A stretch of 64,000 bases of DNA from Escarpia spicata (Eukaryota; Annelida; Polychaeta; Sabellida; Siboglinidae), in contig OZ023210.1 of NCBI GenBank assembly GCA_963995525.1, positions 60,629,956-60,693,955 of the forward strand, in the 5' to 3' direction. The first letter of the stretch is position 1. Each line of letters begins with the position of its first letter. Position numbers and translations under genes: made by a program. The notes below the pieces were generated by a model, which ran no database searches, was not told the DNA's origin, and saw only the letters and a program-made list of their open reading frames with translations. Of this stretch, positions 52,250 through 64,000 are shown in pieces.

Positions 52250-52960
52250 TACTTAAAGACGATTGGAGATATTACGCACCCAGGAGACCAAGCGGAAAAA
52301 GCTCCATCTTGGAACTACCTGGACTTACCTCGCAATCAACAGATGCAGCGAGGAATCTAGGCTGCTACTTAGACCGACACGTGCAGTACGTTAGACCGCC
52401 TCGTCTCCACCTACTCTTCTCCGGCCTACTACCATCTGCGCCTGGTCGGCAGATATAATTCGTCACTTGCTGACGTGAGACGCGTGCCTTGCTGCGGGAC
52501 ACTGTCTTGTGCTGAGTCGCATCGACTACTGCAATGCGCTACTCGGTGGATTGATCATCGAGCACAGAACTCAGCCGCTCGTTTTATTAATCAGTGCAAG
52601 ACGGCGAGAACGTATCGCACCGATTCTGCAATTACTGCATTGGCTGTCGATCAGAATGCGTATCACCTTCAAGATGTGCACCTACATATTTATAAGATCC
52701 TGCATGGCTTAGCCCCGGAGTACCTCAACTGTGCAATTGTGCGGAAAACACGTACATTGCGATCAGCGATTGACGCCACGCTTCTCGCGGTGATGGTGTC
52801 AAAGAGAACTATCGGACGGGGCAGCTTTGCAGTGACAGGCCCACAGGTGTGGAATAGCTTGCCAAAATGTGTGCGATCGGCTCGAACATTGGCAGCTTCC
52901 GGGAACAACTAAAACACATATATTTCGCCTGCACTGCCAGCTTTGATGCAAACACTGATT
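52250..52960 (+). mobile_element. Decayed CR1/L2-like LINE C-terminal fragment
   Basis: Across frames the plus strand encodes TDAARNLGCYLD, LSRIDYCNALLGGL, RERIAPILQLLHWLSIRMRI, ILHGLAPEYLN, RSAIDATLLAV and GPQVWNSLPKCVRSARTLAA. This is the classic region C-terminal to the reverse transcriptase in L2/CR1-type LINEs. At least two frameshifts separate the pieces. It is unrelated at close range to the LINEs of the array and is noticeably more GC-rich than its surroundings. Confidence 0.82.
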
Positions 52961-53171
52961 GCCACATCTAAATGACAGTAATTTATATTTTATAGTATTG
53001 GTTTTTAATTTCATTGTTTGAAACTACATTTTTACACCGTCAATGTTTGAGCTTAGTTAACTAATTGGATATTTGAGCATTTAGTGTAAATTAAGAAACG
53101 GAATTATTATTAAGGATAATATGATGGAACGTCTGTACGCTGGAGGAACTATAAAAAACTATCGTTTTCTA

Positions 53172-53430
53172 TAGCAATCTATACGATATATGCTGTAGGA
53201 AATATGACAAGATTTTTGCTCAATATTCTATAGAATTATACAAAAAAACTAGAATGGTATAGAAAATATATAGCCACTTACTATAGCCAATACTACATAA
53301 TTCTACAGAAAAATATATGGAAAATTATAGCCGCATTACTTTCTGTAGAATATTCTATAGAATTCTATAGAACAACGTGCAAAAATCCTGGCATATTTTG
53401 TGTAGCATATATTCTATAGATTCTTTGCTA
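53172..53430. mobile_element. Foldback/MITE-like element
   Basis: The left arm (53,172-53,219, starting TAGCAATCTATACGATATAT) and the right arm (53,379-53,430) are imperfect reverse complements over about 45-50 bp. The inner part is rich in TATAGAA and CTATAG palindromes. There is no coding capacity. Target-site duplications are not evident to me, so the transposon class is open. Confidence 0.55.
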
Positions 53431-53520
53431 AGGGGGTCCACAGACGGGAAGCACGGATGCAGAGAAACAGTAGTTCCTGTATGCTTTGGAGAGGATGAGT
53501 GGATTAGTTATGCTCTGTGA

Positions 53521-54170
53521 GTGATGTGTTGTATTATGGGAGACTTCAACGCAATTGTTGGAATAGTGGAGAGTGAAGAGGAGAGTGTGGGCAGATATGA
53601 ATGTGGAGCGAGGTATAGAGATGGTCGAGCTCTGATGGAGAAGGTGGGGATCGAGAATGGTTTAGCAGTGGCCATCACTTTCTTCCAAAAGCGAGAACAT
53701 AACGAGATCACATAAAGGAGTGGACAGCACAAGACACTCGGGTTTGCTGATAAGGAGCAGCAATGACGGAATAAGGATTGTACACAGAACTAGCACGTGG
53801 TGTTCGTTGTGCATGCGCAGAAGAAACAAATGAAGACCTTGGACAGCAAGTATATTAAGCAGTGGAGTTACAAATACAGAATCGCTGTTGAATATTATTA
53901 GCGGATGAAGTTACGTTTGAAGGTCTATGAAAAAAATTGTGGTTTTGAAGAAGAATGAAAAAATACAACGAATCATTTGTGGGAGCTTCAGCGGACTTAT
54001 GTGGAAAAACAGAGGAAAAGAGCAGAGTGCCAAGGAGCAGTTACCAAGGTTGCTGGACAAGTGGCAGAGGCAGTGTACAGAAAAGTTGGCAGTCTTTAAG
54101 GAAATAAAGAAGACCAAGGAGAGAGTAGATCAACCGGAATTATTAAAATAATATTATAATGAATTTAAAA
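53521..54170 (+). mobile_element. RTE-like LINE endonuclease fragment
   Basis: The plus strand encodes CIMGDFNAIVG, whose GDFNA is the catalytic-core motif of AP endonucleases in RTE-type LINEs. Then follow GRYECGARYRDGRALMEKVG and ITFFQKREHNEIT. Further on, in shifted frames, CGKTEEKS and KKTKERVD fit the linker after the endonuclease. Multiple stops and frameshifts show it is dead. Confidence 0.65.
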
Positions 54171-55687
54171 AGTTGGCACAATTTACAAGGTGGGCAGCCA
54201 TCTTCAATTTGGCAAACTTATCCTGCAAAAAAATTGCCACCCTAATATTTTTAGACTTTTACTATCCAGATGCAAAATCAAGAGAAAGTTTGTTTTTAAC
54301 AGATTTTGCACGCAAGCTTCTTTTACAACATAATGGCCTACACTATCTTGCAGATTGCCTAAAGCTAGGATTCTTTATGTACAGAAATGGCAATCAACTA
54401 TGTAGTGACGTCACCTGTGAGATTTTCCCAAAGTACTTATGAAGACATACTTTCATTTTCCTATCCAATTCTTGAGGAAATTTTATTTTACGCATTCACG
54501 TAGGAAAATGCACATGCATCTGTACATGTGGAATAACTCCTTTTAATTCCCACTAAGCTTTATATACCTCTCCTTTGTTTTATAACATTGCACATTCTTC
54601 CCAGAATCAGAATCATTTATTCGACCATAAAACAAATAAATGTAAAGAAATATATGGTTAGGGAGACTCATTAAATTTAGCCCACCTTGTAAATATAATG
54701 TAGCAGACGACAAGTATCACAAGTTGAAAAACATGTTTTAATGTCATACTTAAATGACCAAGTACACAAGCAACTACTGACATATGCAAATTTCTCATCA
54801 ATGCACTTATTTTTTGTTGGTTTAATAAGAATGTAAAGTGAAACTAACTGACAAAGTGTACATTCCGTGGTACAGTTGGTTAGCTGAACACCACTGGTTG
54901 GCTTTCATATAACAAACACATTTGTATGAATGATCATTATAAGCTAGTCATCAATCTGGGATACCATAATGCAAGTCTTTCATCTGGGATATTGAAAGAT
55001 GACTAAAAGTTGCGACTAATGAACTCCACCTTTTGTATTCCTGCATTCTGTGTACGAGTAAACTATTCACAATATGTCAGGAAAGTATCATTGTTTGGCA
55101 AGACTCGTAAGCTTAACATCTACAAAACTTGACCTTATTTAATATCATATAATAGTTTAGTTTACACATCAGCCTTAATAGCACTTCTGTGTTTGTGATT
55201 AACAACAATGCACACATTGATCACGTCAAATATAAAATGGCATGATCTACTGCATCAGTGATATAATTGCATTAGTAATATACTGTATCAGATATATAAT
55301 TGTATCAATATTCAGTAATATAATTGTATCAGTAACATAATTATATCAGTAATGTCATGGTATCAACGATGTAACTGTCACTATACCTTTCCAAGAGTGT
55401 GATGCTGTATTACATTAACATATTAAATCCTGGTGAATGTTTAGAATAATTGATCAGAATTCATATGTTTTGTTTCAACAGTTTGCATCTATCCCTGGAA
55501 CACATATAAATCCACTAACACAACTCTGCAATTACGAGCATCAAATTTCAGATTCTTATTCAGTTATTACCAGATGACAGTGTTTGGTGAAAAGTATTCT
55601 TGGGGTGGGAATATCTACCTTAAGTTGGCCATCACAACAGTTGTTTTTGAATGAAAGTTGATGATATGTTGGCTATTATTTGTCTGT
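54171..55687. other. Intergenic or 3' UTR stretch
   Basis: No exon is recognised. It contains an AT-rich array of imperfect units of about 20 bp (TATCAGTAATATAATTG-like) at 55,250-55,385. Part may be the 3' UTR of the minus-strand gene ending at 55,688. The nearest AATAAA on that strand that I notice is near 54,615, which would make a UTR of about 1 kb. Confidence 0.45.
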
Positions 55688-58600
55688 TTAGTCTCGCTGG
55701 AAGACGGCATCAGTTGTATAGAAATGAGGAAATTTTTGTTTCCACGTGTGTACAGTCTCATCATCGTAGTACATGTAGAGTCCAGCCAGTCGCCATGGTG
55801 ACGTGAGGCCTGTGACAGGGCGGGGCACATAACCACTGTAGCCTGACGCTGGAGCGAGGGTCAAGGTGGCAGGGGCGACTCTCTCCCTAGACTGGGCTTC
55901 CCGGGTCATTTCTTTCCGCTCTCTCATCCTTCTCCTACTCAGGACAAGATTCACTCCAGTCACTTCAACGCACATTTAATTATATAATACCGGTACAACG
56001 TTTTTTGTATGTTATAGTTTGCATTTTATATAATTCTATCTTAGTGTCTGCTAAAAAATGGTTAAAGAAAAATTTGGCTAAAAAAATTCTTTTAGCCAGT
56101 ATAGCTAAACAAATTTTAGATCCAGCGCTAGCCCAGCACACTACACACAAGAGACTGTTTCAGCCAGGCGTGGGGGCAAATCAATTCCGAAAGGGACCCT
56201 CAATTCCAATTCCGGAATTAGAATTGATTTTGAAGAAGTTAGTTGGAATTGAATTGTTTTGATTTGGAATTGAATGTTTTGTGAAATTGAAGAAATAAGC
56301 AGACAGGAGGCAATGAACTCGGCTAATTTGAATGATGTTAAATGAAGAATAGTGAATTTATTAATGATATCTGATTGAATATGATTGTGCACACTTTTTC
56401 AAGTACAAATAAAACTGCTAAAAGTTATTGGAATTGAATTTCTCTTTACGATATTTCAAGTTGGAATAAATTGTTTTGAATTAACTGGAAGTTATGATAC
56501 ATAGAGTGTAAAAAACTCATCTACATGTGATAACACTTGTATATGTCAACATGAAACAGTACATGTTATAAGTGTAAAAATGTGGAATAATCTAAATATC
56601 TGTGTAAAAGTAATTTTTGCAACATATTCCACACTAAATCGAAAACTCTTATTTTAGCAAAATATAGTTAGATATTGAGTAGTGCTATAGATGCTGATTT
56701 AGTGTTGGTATTACTAATGCACTGTGCCAGAAGTATTATAATACATACTATGTAAATAATGCTAAAAATTATATGTATTTTCTTATTACATATTGCTACA
56801 AAATTGTATTGTGTATTATAAGAAATGGTGTCTCCTAAGCTAATTAGCTTCAAGCATATCCATTTCAACTTTTTTGTGTGAAAATTATTCATTATTTAAG
56901 CATAGAAAATGTATGATGAAAATTGAAATAAAGATATTTGTATTTGTTATGTATTACAAAGACAATCAACAGCAATTTCTGAGGTGTTGCATTGTATGTA
57001 TGATAAAGAAATCGTGTAACAACTTGCCTGTAGCTGAAGAACGCAATGATGAAGATGATGGTGAAGAGAAGAGCAGCAAGACCAATGACTAGACCAGAGA
57101 TGAGAGGAACGTTGGACTGGGTATAGGCATCTGAAACAACAATATCAATAACAAGGCCGGAAGAGACTACAGTGTAATTGTATAAACTACAATGTGTTCT
57201 TTGTTGGCATAACTAGATGGTGCACCTCAAAAATACAGTAGACAATTAATGTTACAAGTCTGAATTTTAGAGCAACTATATATATAATAAAGTTACTTCA
57301 TGGATACCAATGTAGATTCATCGCCCTGTGTGAACTAAGTGACCAATAACAATTCCTTAACCCTTTAAACCGAAAGCGGTCACATGTGCTTTCCTTGAAT
57401 GGCCGCAAATGACCACAAACTTTTTCTCACCTTGACAACGTGTGGAGTGTATCCTTTAGTGTATCAGTTGTGCCCTAGGGGTATTTGTCATATGGTTTGT
57501 ATGAAAGTTTTTGAATGAGCACTGTTTAAAAATATTCACTGACAAAAAGTTTGTTGATATACACTACTTTTTATGCAAACAAACCCAGATACAGTGTATT
57601 GTGTTTCGCACATTTAATTTAAAAGTTGGTTAGTATATCTTACAACATTCTGTGCAGAATTAAATTATCTTTAAGATAGGCATAAGTTGTAATATTATGA
57701 AATGAAGCACAAAAGCAAAATGCAAAAAGTAGGTGGGCCCACATCATGGTGATTGTAATTCTGAGCATGCTTCCTGAAATGACGTAAGGTCTAAAGAGTT
57801 AATACACAACTAATGCCTGGTGATTGAGTGAGAGCAATAAGAGACGTACCAATGCGGGCCTGACACCTCTCTCCCTCGTAGTTCTCCTCACACTGACAAC
57901 GGGTCGACTTGCTGTAGGAGTCAAACTCACACTGACCGCCGTGTTCACAGTAAGCAGTGGTCAGTTGACACGGGGCTGGAACAACAAGAGACATTCTAAC
58001 ACCATCGTGTACACTGGACGCTCGCTGTAACTGTGTGGTGCATTACATCTTGCATTGGACTTCACGTTTGTCATAGAACCTTAATGTTTCCAGGTGATAT
58101 GTTGGCGAATGCTTCAAGAAACACAATAACTTTGTTTGTAGGTCCTCTATGGGAGAGAATGTAAGACACTGAATGCTAAAATATAATGTAACACAGCATG
58201 ACCTACTGTATACGTTTCAGACTATAAGTAAACATAAATGCAAAGAAACAAATATCATGTTAATGTTGCTTATCACGGTTATGCAAATGTGATTCATGAA
58301 TTAATTATGAAAGACTGTACCTATGTGATGTTGTCTTAAATCATGATGGATGTGATGCTGTGATTTTATACCTCGGCACTATATAACTCTTTTCTAACAA
58401 CTGTTTATTCTATGAAACATTGTATTTTTTGTCATTTGTGGATTGTTGACTCTGAATAAACATGATAATAATAGTAAAGTACATGACAGAAGTTGGTCAA
58501 ATATTTCCTTATGTCTCATCCAACAGTACATAAAACATGCAAATAGTCCAATTTTGTTGCCCAAACTATACAATGGGTATCCATGGTAACAAACTATTCT

Positions 58601-61600
58601 GAGCAAATATAGGCAAATTTGGAAACACAGCCCTTCTTTATTGAACATGTATATACCTGGTACCTGGCAACTATAATTCTTAAAAATCTATGTTTTGTAT
58701 ATGTTCTATTGCACAATGAACAGAGCTTTTCTTAAAATGTTGTGTTTCTATGTTTAAAATAATTTGTTGGGTAAATTGTGGGCAAAAACTCTTTTTGGTA
58801 ATAACTACTGGTTTATCTTTTAAACTATTGATGGTTTTTAAAAAGTGTCTGGTAATTGCACAGAATAGAGTCTGTTAAATGGAACATTCAGAACCTTATT
58901 TGGATAGCATAGTTACTCCCAGAGATATCCTGTTTCCAAATGTAGAAACTGTAGACAAAATATTTTTGAGAATATGACCGTCAAAGATTGCATAAATTAT
59001 TTTATTACTTGATATCAACATGCTTGATCAATTAATAAAAATCATTTAGAGGTATGTAATTTTTACAAAATTGAACTTTATGGATAGTAAACATACAAAG
59101 GTATCATAATCTGACAGAAAACCATTTTGAGTGTTTTTGGTCAAAAAACACCCATTTTACCTAGTGTGTTTTAAGCTTAGAGTTAATGTAATTAATCATG
59201 TCATCAATATTGTGTTTCAATGTGATATTCACTGGCAGTTGAAGGGTTGTATGGAAGAATGCAGTTAGTATCAGCAACAACTGTCTGAACACAAACAAAA
59301 GTGCTGGTAATAATAACTTTTATGCATGTTTGAAACTGTGAACCAATGGAATAGTCTGATTATAATGTTGTACATTACCAAACACTCGCTCTTATTAACA
59401 TCGCAGCAGTCAATGAACACACTGACAGCAGCATCACCTGGTGAGCTTTACACCAACTAATTCAAACTGAATGACAATAACAAAGAATTTGATTACATTA
59501 TTATTTCATAATTCTTATGAGCTTGATACCAACTACCTGGTAGTTAAAACTGAATAATAATTGTGAAGAATTTGATTACATTATTATTTCGTAATTCTTA
59601 TGAGCTTGATACCAACTAGTTAAAACTGAATAATTGTGAAGAATTTGATTACATTATTATTTCATAATTCTTATGAGCTTGATACCAACTAGTTAAAACT
59701 GAATAATAATTGTGAAGAATTTGATTACATTATTATTTCATAATTTTTAAGAGGTTTCAGTAGGAAACTATTACATGGTGGAAGGCTAATGAAACAGTAT
59801 TTTGCTAACTACCACAGCTAATGTAACTGAGGTGACCAATATGCAATGTGGACATATTTAGAAATACTAACTTATGCATGCATCTGCCTTCTCGCCAGTG
59901 GTTCCCGTGTTGTCGGTAGTGTACCCCTTGTCACATGGGTAACACAGGTGTAGGACGCCTGGGGGCTGGTAGAAGCCGACGGGACATGGTTGACAGGTGT
60001 GTGTCACACCGTCCACCTGTCTGCCACCACTGCAGGCTGAAGTCAAACGAGACACATGTGAGCACATTCTCGTCTATCTTATTGATTGCCTTCGTACTGA
60101 ACTGAGCTAGTCGTATTTTAGTTCAACATTTTTTTAGTAACTGACAATTCCACGTACATTATCACAAGTATCCATTGGCGATAAATTCACTCTCTCTAAC
60201 TATAATTAAATTCCTGTGATTATTTCCCTCGCGCTGAAAAAGTGGCATCTGTGCCAATGCGTGATGGCATTTGCAGTTACCCAAACATAATAACCAAATG
60301 CTCTTGATGAACATGCCCAATATGGGTTCAACTTGCCACAGTATGGGTTGGACTTGCCACAATACGGCTTGAACTCGGCCAACTGATTCTGACTGTATGT
60401 CATGCAGCAATATGACTACAAGCATGAAGGCGGCAGACATTACACAGACAGGGCAGACTGTAATGTTGAGTAATATTAAATACGAGCTTACACCTACCCA
60501 AGGAGTAACTCACCAGGGGCAGTAATTAGCCATTTATAATACAATATTTAGATCTTAAACTCATTCCTCCTGACCATGTAATTTACGGTGTCATTAATTA
60601 TGACACAGCATGCAGCAGATCATAATTTCCCAGTTACTTGAAGGTGATTCCCCATGGCACCCTCTTGAGAATGGCTGAACACTCAATTTGTCAAATGAAA
60701 AAGTAAATAATTATAAACAAGTAACTTTGTTTTTGTTAAATACATCACCATTTGGTAGATGAGAGGCCAATGATCAAAGAACATCAACGAACACAGGAAA
60801 AAGCAAGTGGACCTCGGCTCCTTGGAGGACATGTACTTACATTAATACATTATATGCCAGAATTCTTTCTCAAGTAATTTAGTCTTGTTTACCTTAGTCT
60901 TGTTTACCAGATAGTTTTGTAGATATAGTAAACTGAAACAGGGCATCTTCTCTCAATGTTCCACCCATGATCACATTTTATGTGTTTGGACATGTTTCAA
61001 ACCACATACGTTGCCACTGAATATAGCTATCAAGCTGAACTATGGCATACTAATAAATGGGATCCAGGCTTTCTGAATCTCACTTCAGAAATAATGTAGC
61101 TGTAGCCAATACCACGCTATATAGGCATCCAAAAATAAGAAAACAATTAAAACAGTCAATTTTGGGAGTTCAACAAGTGTACTTAAGTACATCATGAACA
61201 ATAGGAAAATGTCAGAAAGTTAGGTGAGTTGGTATGGAATGTCCCAACTGACATTCGTCCTGGTTGTCAATTAATGTACCACTGGTTAACCCCAGACAAA
61301 CAACAGTTAGGTGAGTTGGTATGGAATGCCCCGACTGACAATCTTCCTGTCTGTCAATTAATGTACCGTTGGTTAACCCCAGACACACAACAGTTAGGTG
61401 AGTTGGTATGGAATGCCCCGACTGACAATCTTCCTGGCTGTCAATTAATGTACCGCTGGTTAACCCCAGACACACAACAGTTAGGTGAGTTGGTATGGAA
61501 TGCCCTGACTGACAATCTTCCTGGCTGTCAATTAATGTACCACTGGTTAACCCCAGACACACAACAGTTAGGCGAGTTGGTATGGAATGCTCCGATTGAC

Positions 61601-62933
61601 AATCTTCCTGGCTGTCAATTAATGTACCGTTGGTTAACCCCAGACACACAACAGTTAAGTGAGTTGGTATGGAATGCCCCAACTGACAATCTTCCTGGCT
61701 GTCAATTAATGTACCGCTGGTTAACCCCAGACACACAACAGTTAGGTGAGTTGGTATGGAATGCCCCAACTGACAATCTTCCTGGCTGTCAATTAATGTA
61801 CCACTGGTTAACCCCAGACACACAACAGTTAGGTGAGTTGGTATGGAATGCCCCAACTGACAATCTTCCTGGCTGTCAATTAATGTACCGCTGGTTAACC
61901 CCAGACACACAACAGTTAGGTGAGTTGGTATGGAATGCCCCAACTGACAATCTTCCTGGCTGTCAATTAATGTACCACTGGTTAACCCCAGACACACAAC
62001 AGTTAGGTGAGTTGGTATGGAATGCCCCAACTGACAATCTTCCTGGCTGTCAATTAATGTACCACTGGTTAACCCCAGACACACAACAGTTAGGTGAGTT
62101 GGTATGGAATGCCCCAACTGACAATCTTCCTGGCTGTCAATTAATGTACCGCTGGTTAACCCCAGACACACAACAGTTAGGTGAGTTGGTATGGAATGCC
62201 CCAACTGACAATCTTCCTGGCTGTCAATTAATGTACCGCTGGTTAACCCCAGACACACAACAGTTAGGTGAGTTGGTATGGAATGCCCCAACTGACAATC
62301 TTCCTGGCTGTCAATTAATGTACCGCTGGTTAACCCCAGACACACAACAGTTAGGTGAGTTGGTATGGAATGCCCCAACTGACAATCTTCCTGGCTGTCA
62401 ATTAATGTACCGCTGGTTAACCCCAGACACACAACAGTTAGGTGAGTTGGTATGGAATGCCCCAACTGACAATCTTCCTAGCTGTCAATTAATGTACCAC
62501 TGGTTAACCCCAGACACACAACAGTTAGGTGAGTTGGTATGGAATGCCCCAACTGACAATCTTCCTGGCTGTCAATTAATGTACCACTGGTTAACCCCAG
62601 ACACACAACAGTTAGGTGAGTTGGTATGGAATGCCCCAACTGACAATCTTCCTGGCTGTCAATTAATGTACCGCTGGTTAACCCCAGACACATGAACTGT
62701 ACGTTGAGAGGACTCACTGATGTCATCAGGCACCCATTGCGCCAGAGCTTCACCCTTCTGCACGGTTGACAGGTTATAAGTCTTGCCAGGTGGGGGCGTC
62801 ACTTGTCCTGAGTTGACTATCGACTGGAGTGTCGTCAGCAAATGTTCCCGTGTTGAGTGTCCACCGTTTGTCTTGTCAAACAGCGCATGCAGCAGCACCG
62901 TCACACTGCCACGGCTACAAGGAATGGTCGAGG
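55688..62933 (-). CDS. SEA / ephrin-receptor-like / EGF single-pass membrane protein (3' exons)
   Basis: Five exons on the minus strand with matching phases. 62,933-62,718: C-terminal half of a SEA domain, with the self-cleavage motif in CSRGSVTVLLHALFD. 60,036-59,872: ephrin-receptor/GCC2-GCC3-type Cys module (CQPCPVGFYQPPG, CYPCDKGYTT). 57,975-57,850: EGF domain with six Cys (CEHGGQCEFD, CQCEENYEGERC). 57,130-57,028: transmembrane helix (LISGLVIGLAALLFTIIFII). 55,934-55,688: stop-transfer RRRMRER and a tail of about 80 residues with YMYYDDE. About 285 residues are visible; the N-terminus, the other SEA half and any signal peptide lie right of the window. Probably a cell-surface adhesion or receptor-like protein. 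I do not recognise a specific orthologue. No lesions seen. Confidence 0.8.
55935..57027 (-). other. Last intron of the membrane-protein gene, with GC donor
   Basis: The donor reads CTACAG|GCAAGTT, a GC-AG intron with otherwise ideal consensus, ending in the tandem acceptor GAGTAG. It contains a GAATTG-rich, imperfect simple repeat at about 56,195-56,275. No other feature is seen. Confidence 0.65.
57131..57849 (-). other. Intron between EGF and transmembrane exons
   Basis: Donor CATTG|GTACGT at 57,849 and acceptor TTTCAG at 57,131. Both flanking exons are phase 1. AT-rich with no further feature seen. Confidence 0.65.
57976..59871 (-). other. Intron between Cys-module and EGF exons
   Basis: Donor ATAA|GTTAGT and acceptor TTGTTCCAG, phase 1. 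It contains the tandem repeat at 59,452-59,752. I see no extra exon, and joining the two flanking exons directly keeps the frame. Confidence 0.6.
59452..59752. repeat. Tandem repeat of about 75-85 bp, four copies
   Basis: Each unit contains GAATTTGATTACATTATTAT, TTCATAATTCTTATGAGC and AACTAGTTAAAACTGAAT. The first copy is diverged. One copy has an 8-bp extra (CCTGGTAG) and one lacks AATA. It is intronic. Confidence 0.85.
60037..61213 (-). other. Intron sequence downstream of the minisatellite
   Basis: No exon is supported. A minus-strand ORF at 60,162-60,440 has no domain. A small run of three related words (GGGTTCAACTTGCCACA and variants) lies at about 60,323-60,380. Confidence 0.55.
61214..62697. 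repeat. 87-bp minisatellite, about 17 copies, intronic
   Basis: Highly uniform tandem units, each containing GGTGAGTTGGTATGGAATGC, CTGACAATCTTCCTGGCTGT and CTGGTTAACCCCAGACACAC. The first few units at the left end are most diverged; the rest differ mainly at CCACTGG/CCGCTGG. Because 87 is 3 x 29 and the unit lacks stops, a 488-codon frame is open on the plus strand and a 417-codon frame on the minus strand. It lies in the intron between the SEA exon and the Cys-module exon of the minus-strand gene, ending only 21 bp from the SEA exon's donor. Confidence 0.95.
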
Positions 62934-64000
62934 CTTCAGTGAGACATGTAAAACACGGAATCATACACTTATCTGGATCCAGTTTGCCCTTTAAAAGGAG
63001 GCAGTCAGTTTCTAGTTTTTCATTTATTAATTAACATAATGTTCTTATACTATAATAACTATGTTGAAGGTATAGTGCCCGCCAAACGGTGTTTAGTAAC
63101 AACGTTCCAAATTTGGAAGATGTTACAAATTACTACGGTGACTAATTCTGGGTAGAGGAACAGACTGTCTCCCGTTAAGATATAGGCAACAGAGTATAGG
63201 ATATATGCAACAAAGCAAGTAGTTTTGTGGAGTATGATGAAACCAGTGGCATTTTGGGTGGTGTAAAAAGTATAAATTCAAGTGCAACAAATACAGTAAG
63301 CAAGTAGCTAATAGACATAAACTGTAAACATACAACACACACATCAGGTGTGTATATATCAATGCTGTTTTCTTTCAATTACCTAATCTACTGTCTCACC
63401 TGATGTTCATTGTACATAAGAAGTGAATATGGTTGTTTGAATTTAATTTTGACATTTTTTTATTATGATTAAGAAGCTCTGATAGGAGGGTTGTTGGTGA
63501 AAACCCCACCTGAGTTTAAGCAGCTGCATTCCGCCCCTGTATGTTGGCAGAGCGTCACTCAACAACAACGATAGCTACAACATAAAATACCATCTCGTCA
63601 TATTTTGATATAACATAGCACTAAAACCATTGTGAAGAAGGCGTACAACAGCTCTGCTGCACAATAGTAGAAAGCAATCACAATAGTTGCTTCAAGGATG
63701 CAATTCTAAACACGATGTTGCCTACTGCCTAACATGGTTAATGTTGGTCTACAATATTTTGAACATAACTATAGTGTCATGGTGACACATTTTGATCACA
63801 TATTTAAAGCATACACTTAGAAAGATATATTTGGAGAAGAAGAAAAATAGTTATATATGCTGCTAAGACTTCAAAGAAGTTCACCCTTAATGACCTGATT
63901 TGTATAGACTAACATTATGTTTATTGTATATTTATATATTGGCTAAGAGGGGTGTGACACAAAGTGGAAGATTGGTGCCAAAACCAGGTTGAAGATGAGA
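62934..64000. other. Presumed intron or upstream part of the membrane-protein gene
   Basis: The SEA exon starts in phase 1 at 62,933, so at least one more exon must lie upstream. I find no convincing one up to 64,000; the remaining ORFs have no domain. AT-rich, without notable repeats. Confidence 0.5.

Noticed and set aside
60162..60440. 92-codon minus-strand ORF with hydrophobic start as a secreted peptide
   Set aside because: It lies within an intron on the same strand as the membrane-protein gene, has no splice signals or family match, and includes a small tandem repeat.
61229..62695. 488-codon plus-strand ORF as a gene
   Set aside because: It is an 87-bp minisatellite with no unique coding ends and is open on the other strand too. 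It lies in an intron of the minus-strand gene.

Overview
The window is animal nuclear DNA, AT-rich, with spliced genes, long introns, non-LTR retrotransposons, minisatellites and microsatellites. Nothing prokaryotic is present. A marine invertebrate (lophotrochozoan or invertebrate deuterostome) fits the CR1-like LINEs with a PHD finger and a 2A-like peptide, but I cannot assign a species.

Positions 1-50,837 are a tandem segmental duplication. Unit A (1 to about 21,880) is entered inside its left LINE. Unit B (about 21,881-41,350) has a 19.5 kb period. Unit C (about 41,351-50,837) keeps only the first half. Unit order: 5' end of a minus-strand LINE; a transposon-ORF remnant; a DUF4806-like exon; a 24-bp minisatellite; a 5'-truncated copy of the rRNA m6A methyltransferase gene ZCCHC4 (plus strand); a 23-24-bp repeat after its stop codon; a long non-coding stretch; a 39-bp minisatellite; a TC-rich tract; two CR1-like LINE fragments in opposite orientation; GA/GACA/GGCA microsatellites; an orphan SAP-domain first exon; and the next minus-strand LINE.

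None of the three ZCCHC4 copies can be functional as read. All share a 1-bp deletion that removes a zinc-finger Cys codon, an in-frame TGA in place of an expected Arg, and a Cys-to-Ser change in the CCHC knuckle, so decay preceded the amplification. Each copy also has private lesions: A lacks the FWFFPYF exon, B lacks the catalytic exon and carries a 105-bp inversion at the scar, and C has DPLF for DPPF, a dead splice donor and truncated exons.

Positions 50,838-64,000 are outside the array. They hold decayed LINE fragments (52,250-54,170), a foldback element (53,172-53,430), and the 3' exons of one apparently intact minus-strand gene (55,688-62,933). That gene encodes a single-pass membrane protein: half of a SEA domain with its GSV cleavage motif, an ephrin-receptor-like Cys module, an EGF domain, a transmembrane helix and a basic cytoplasmic tail. 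All visible splice phases agree. Its second-largest-scale oddity is an intron with a 17-copy, 87-bp minisatellite open on both strands. The 5' part lies beyond the window.
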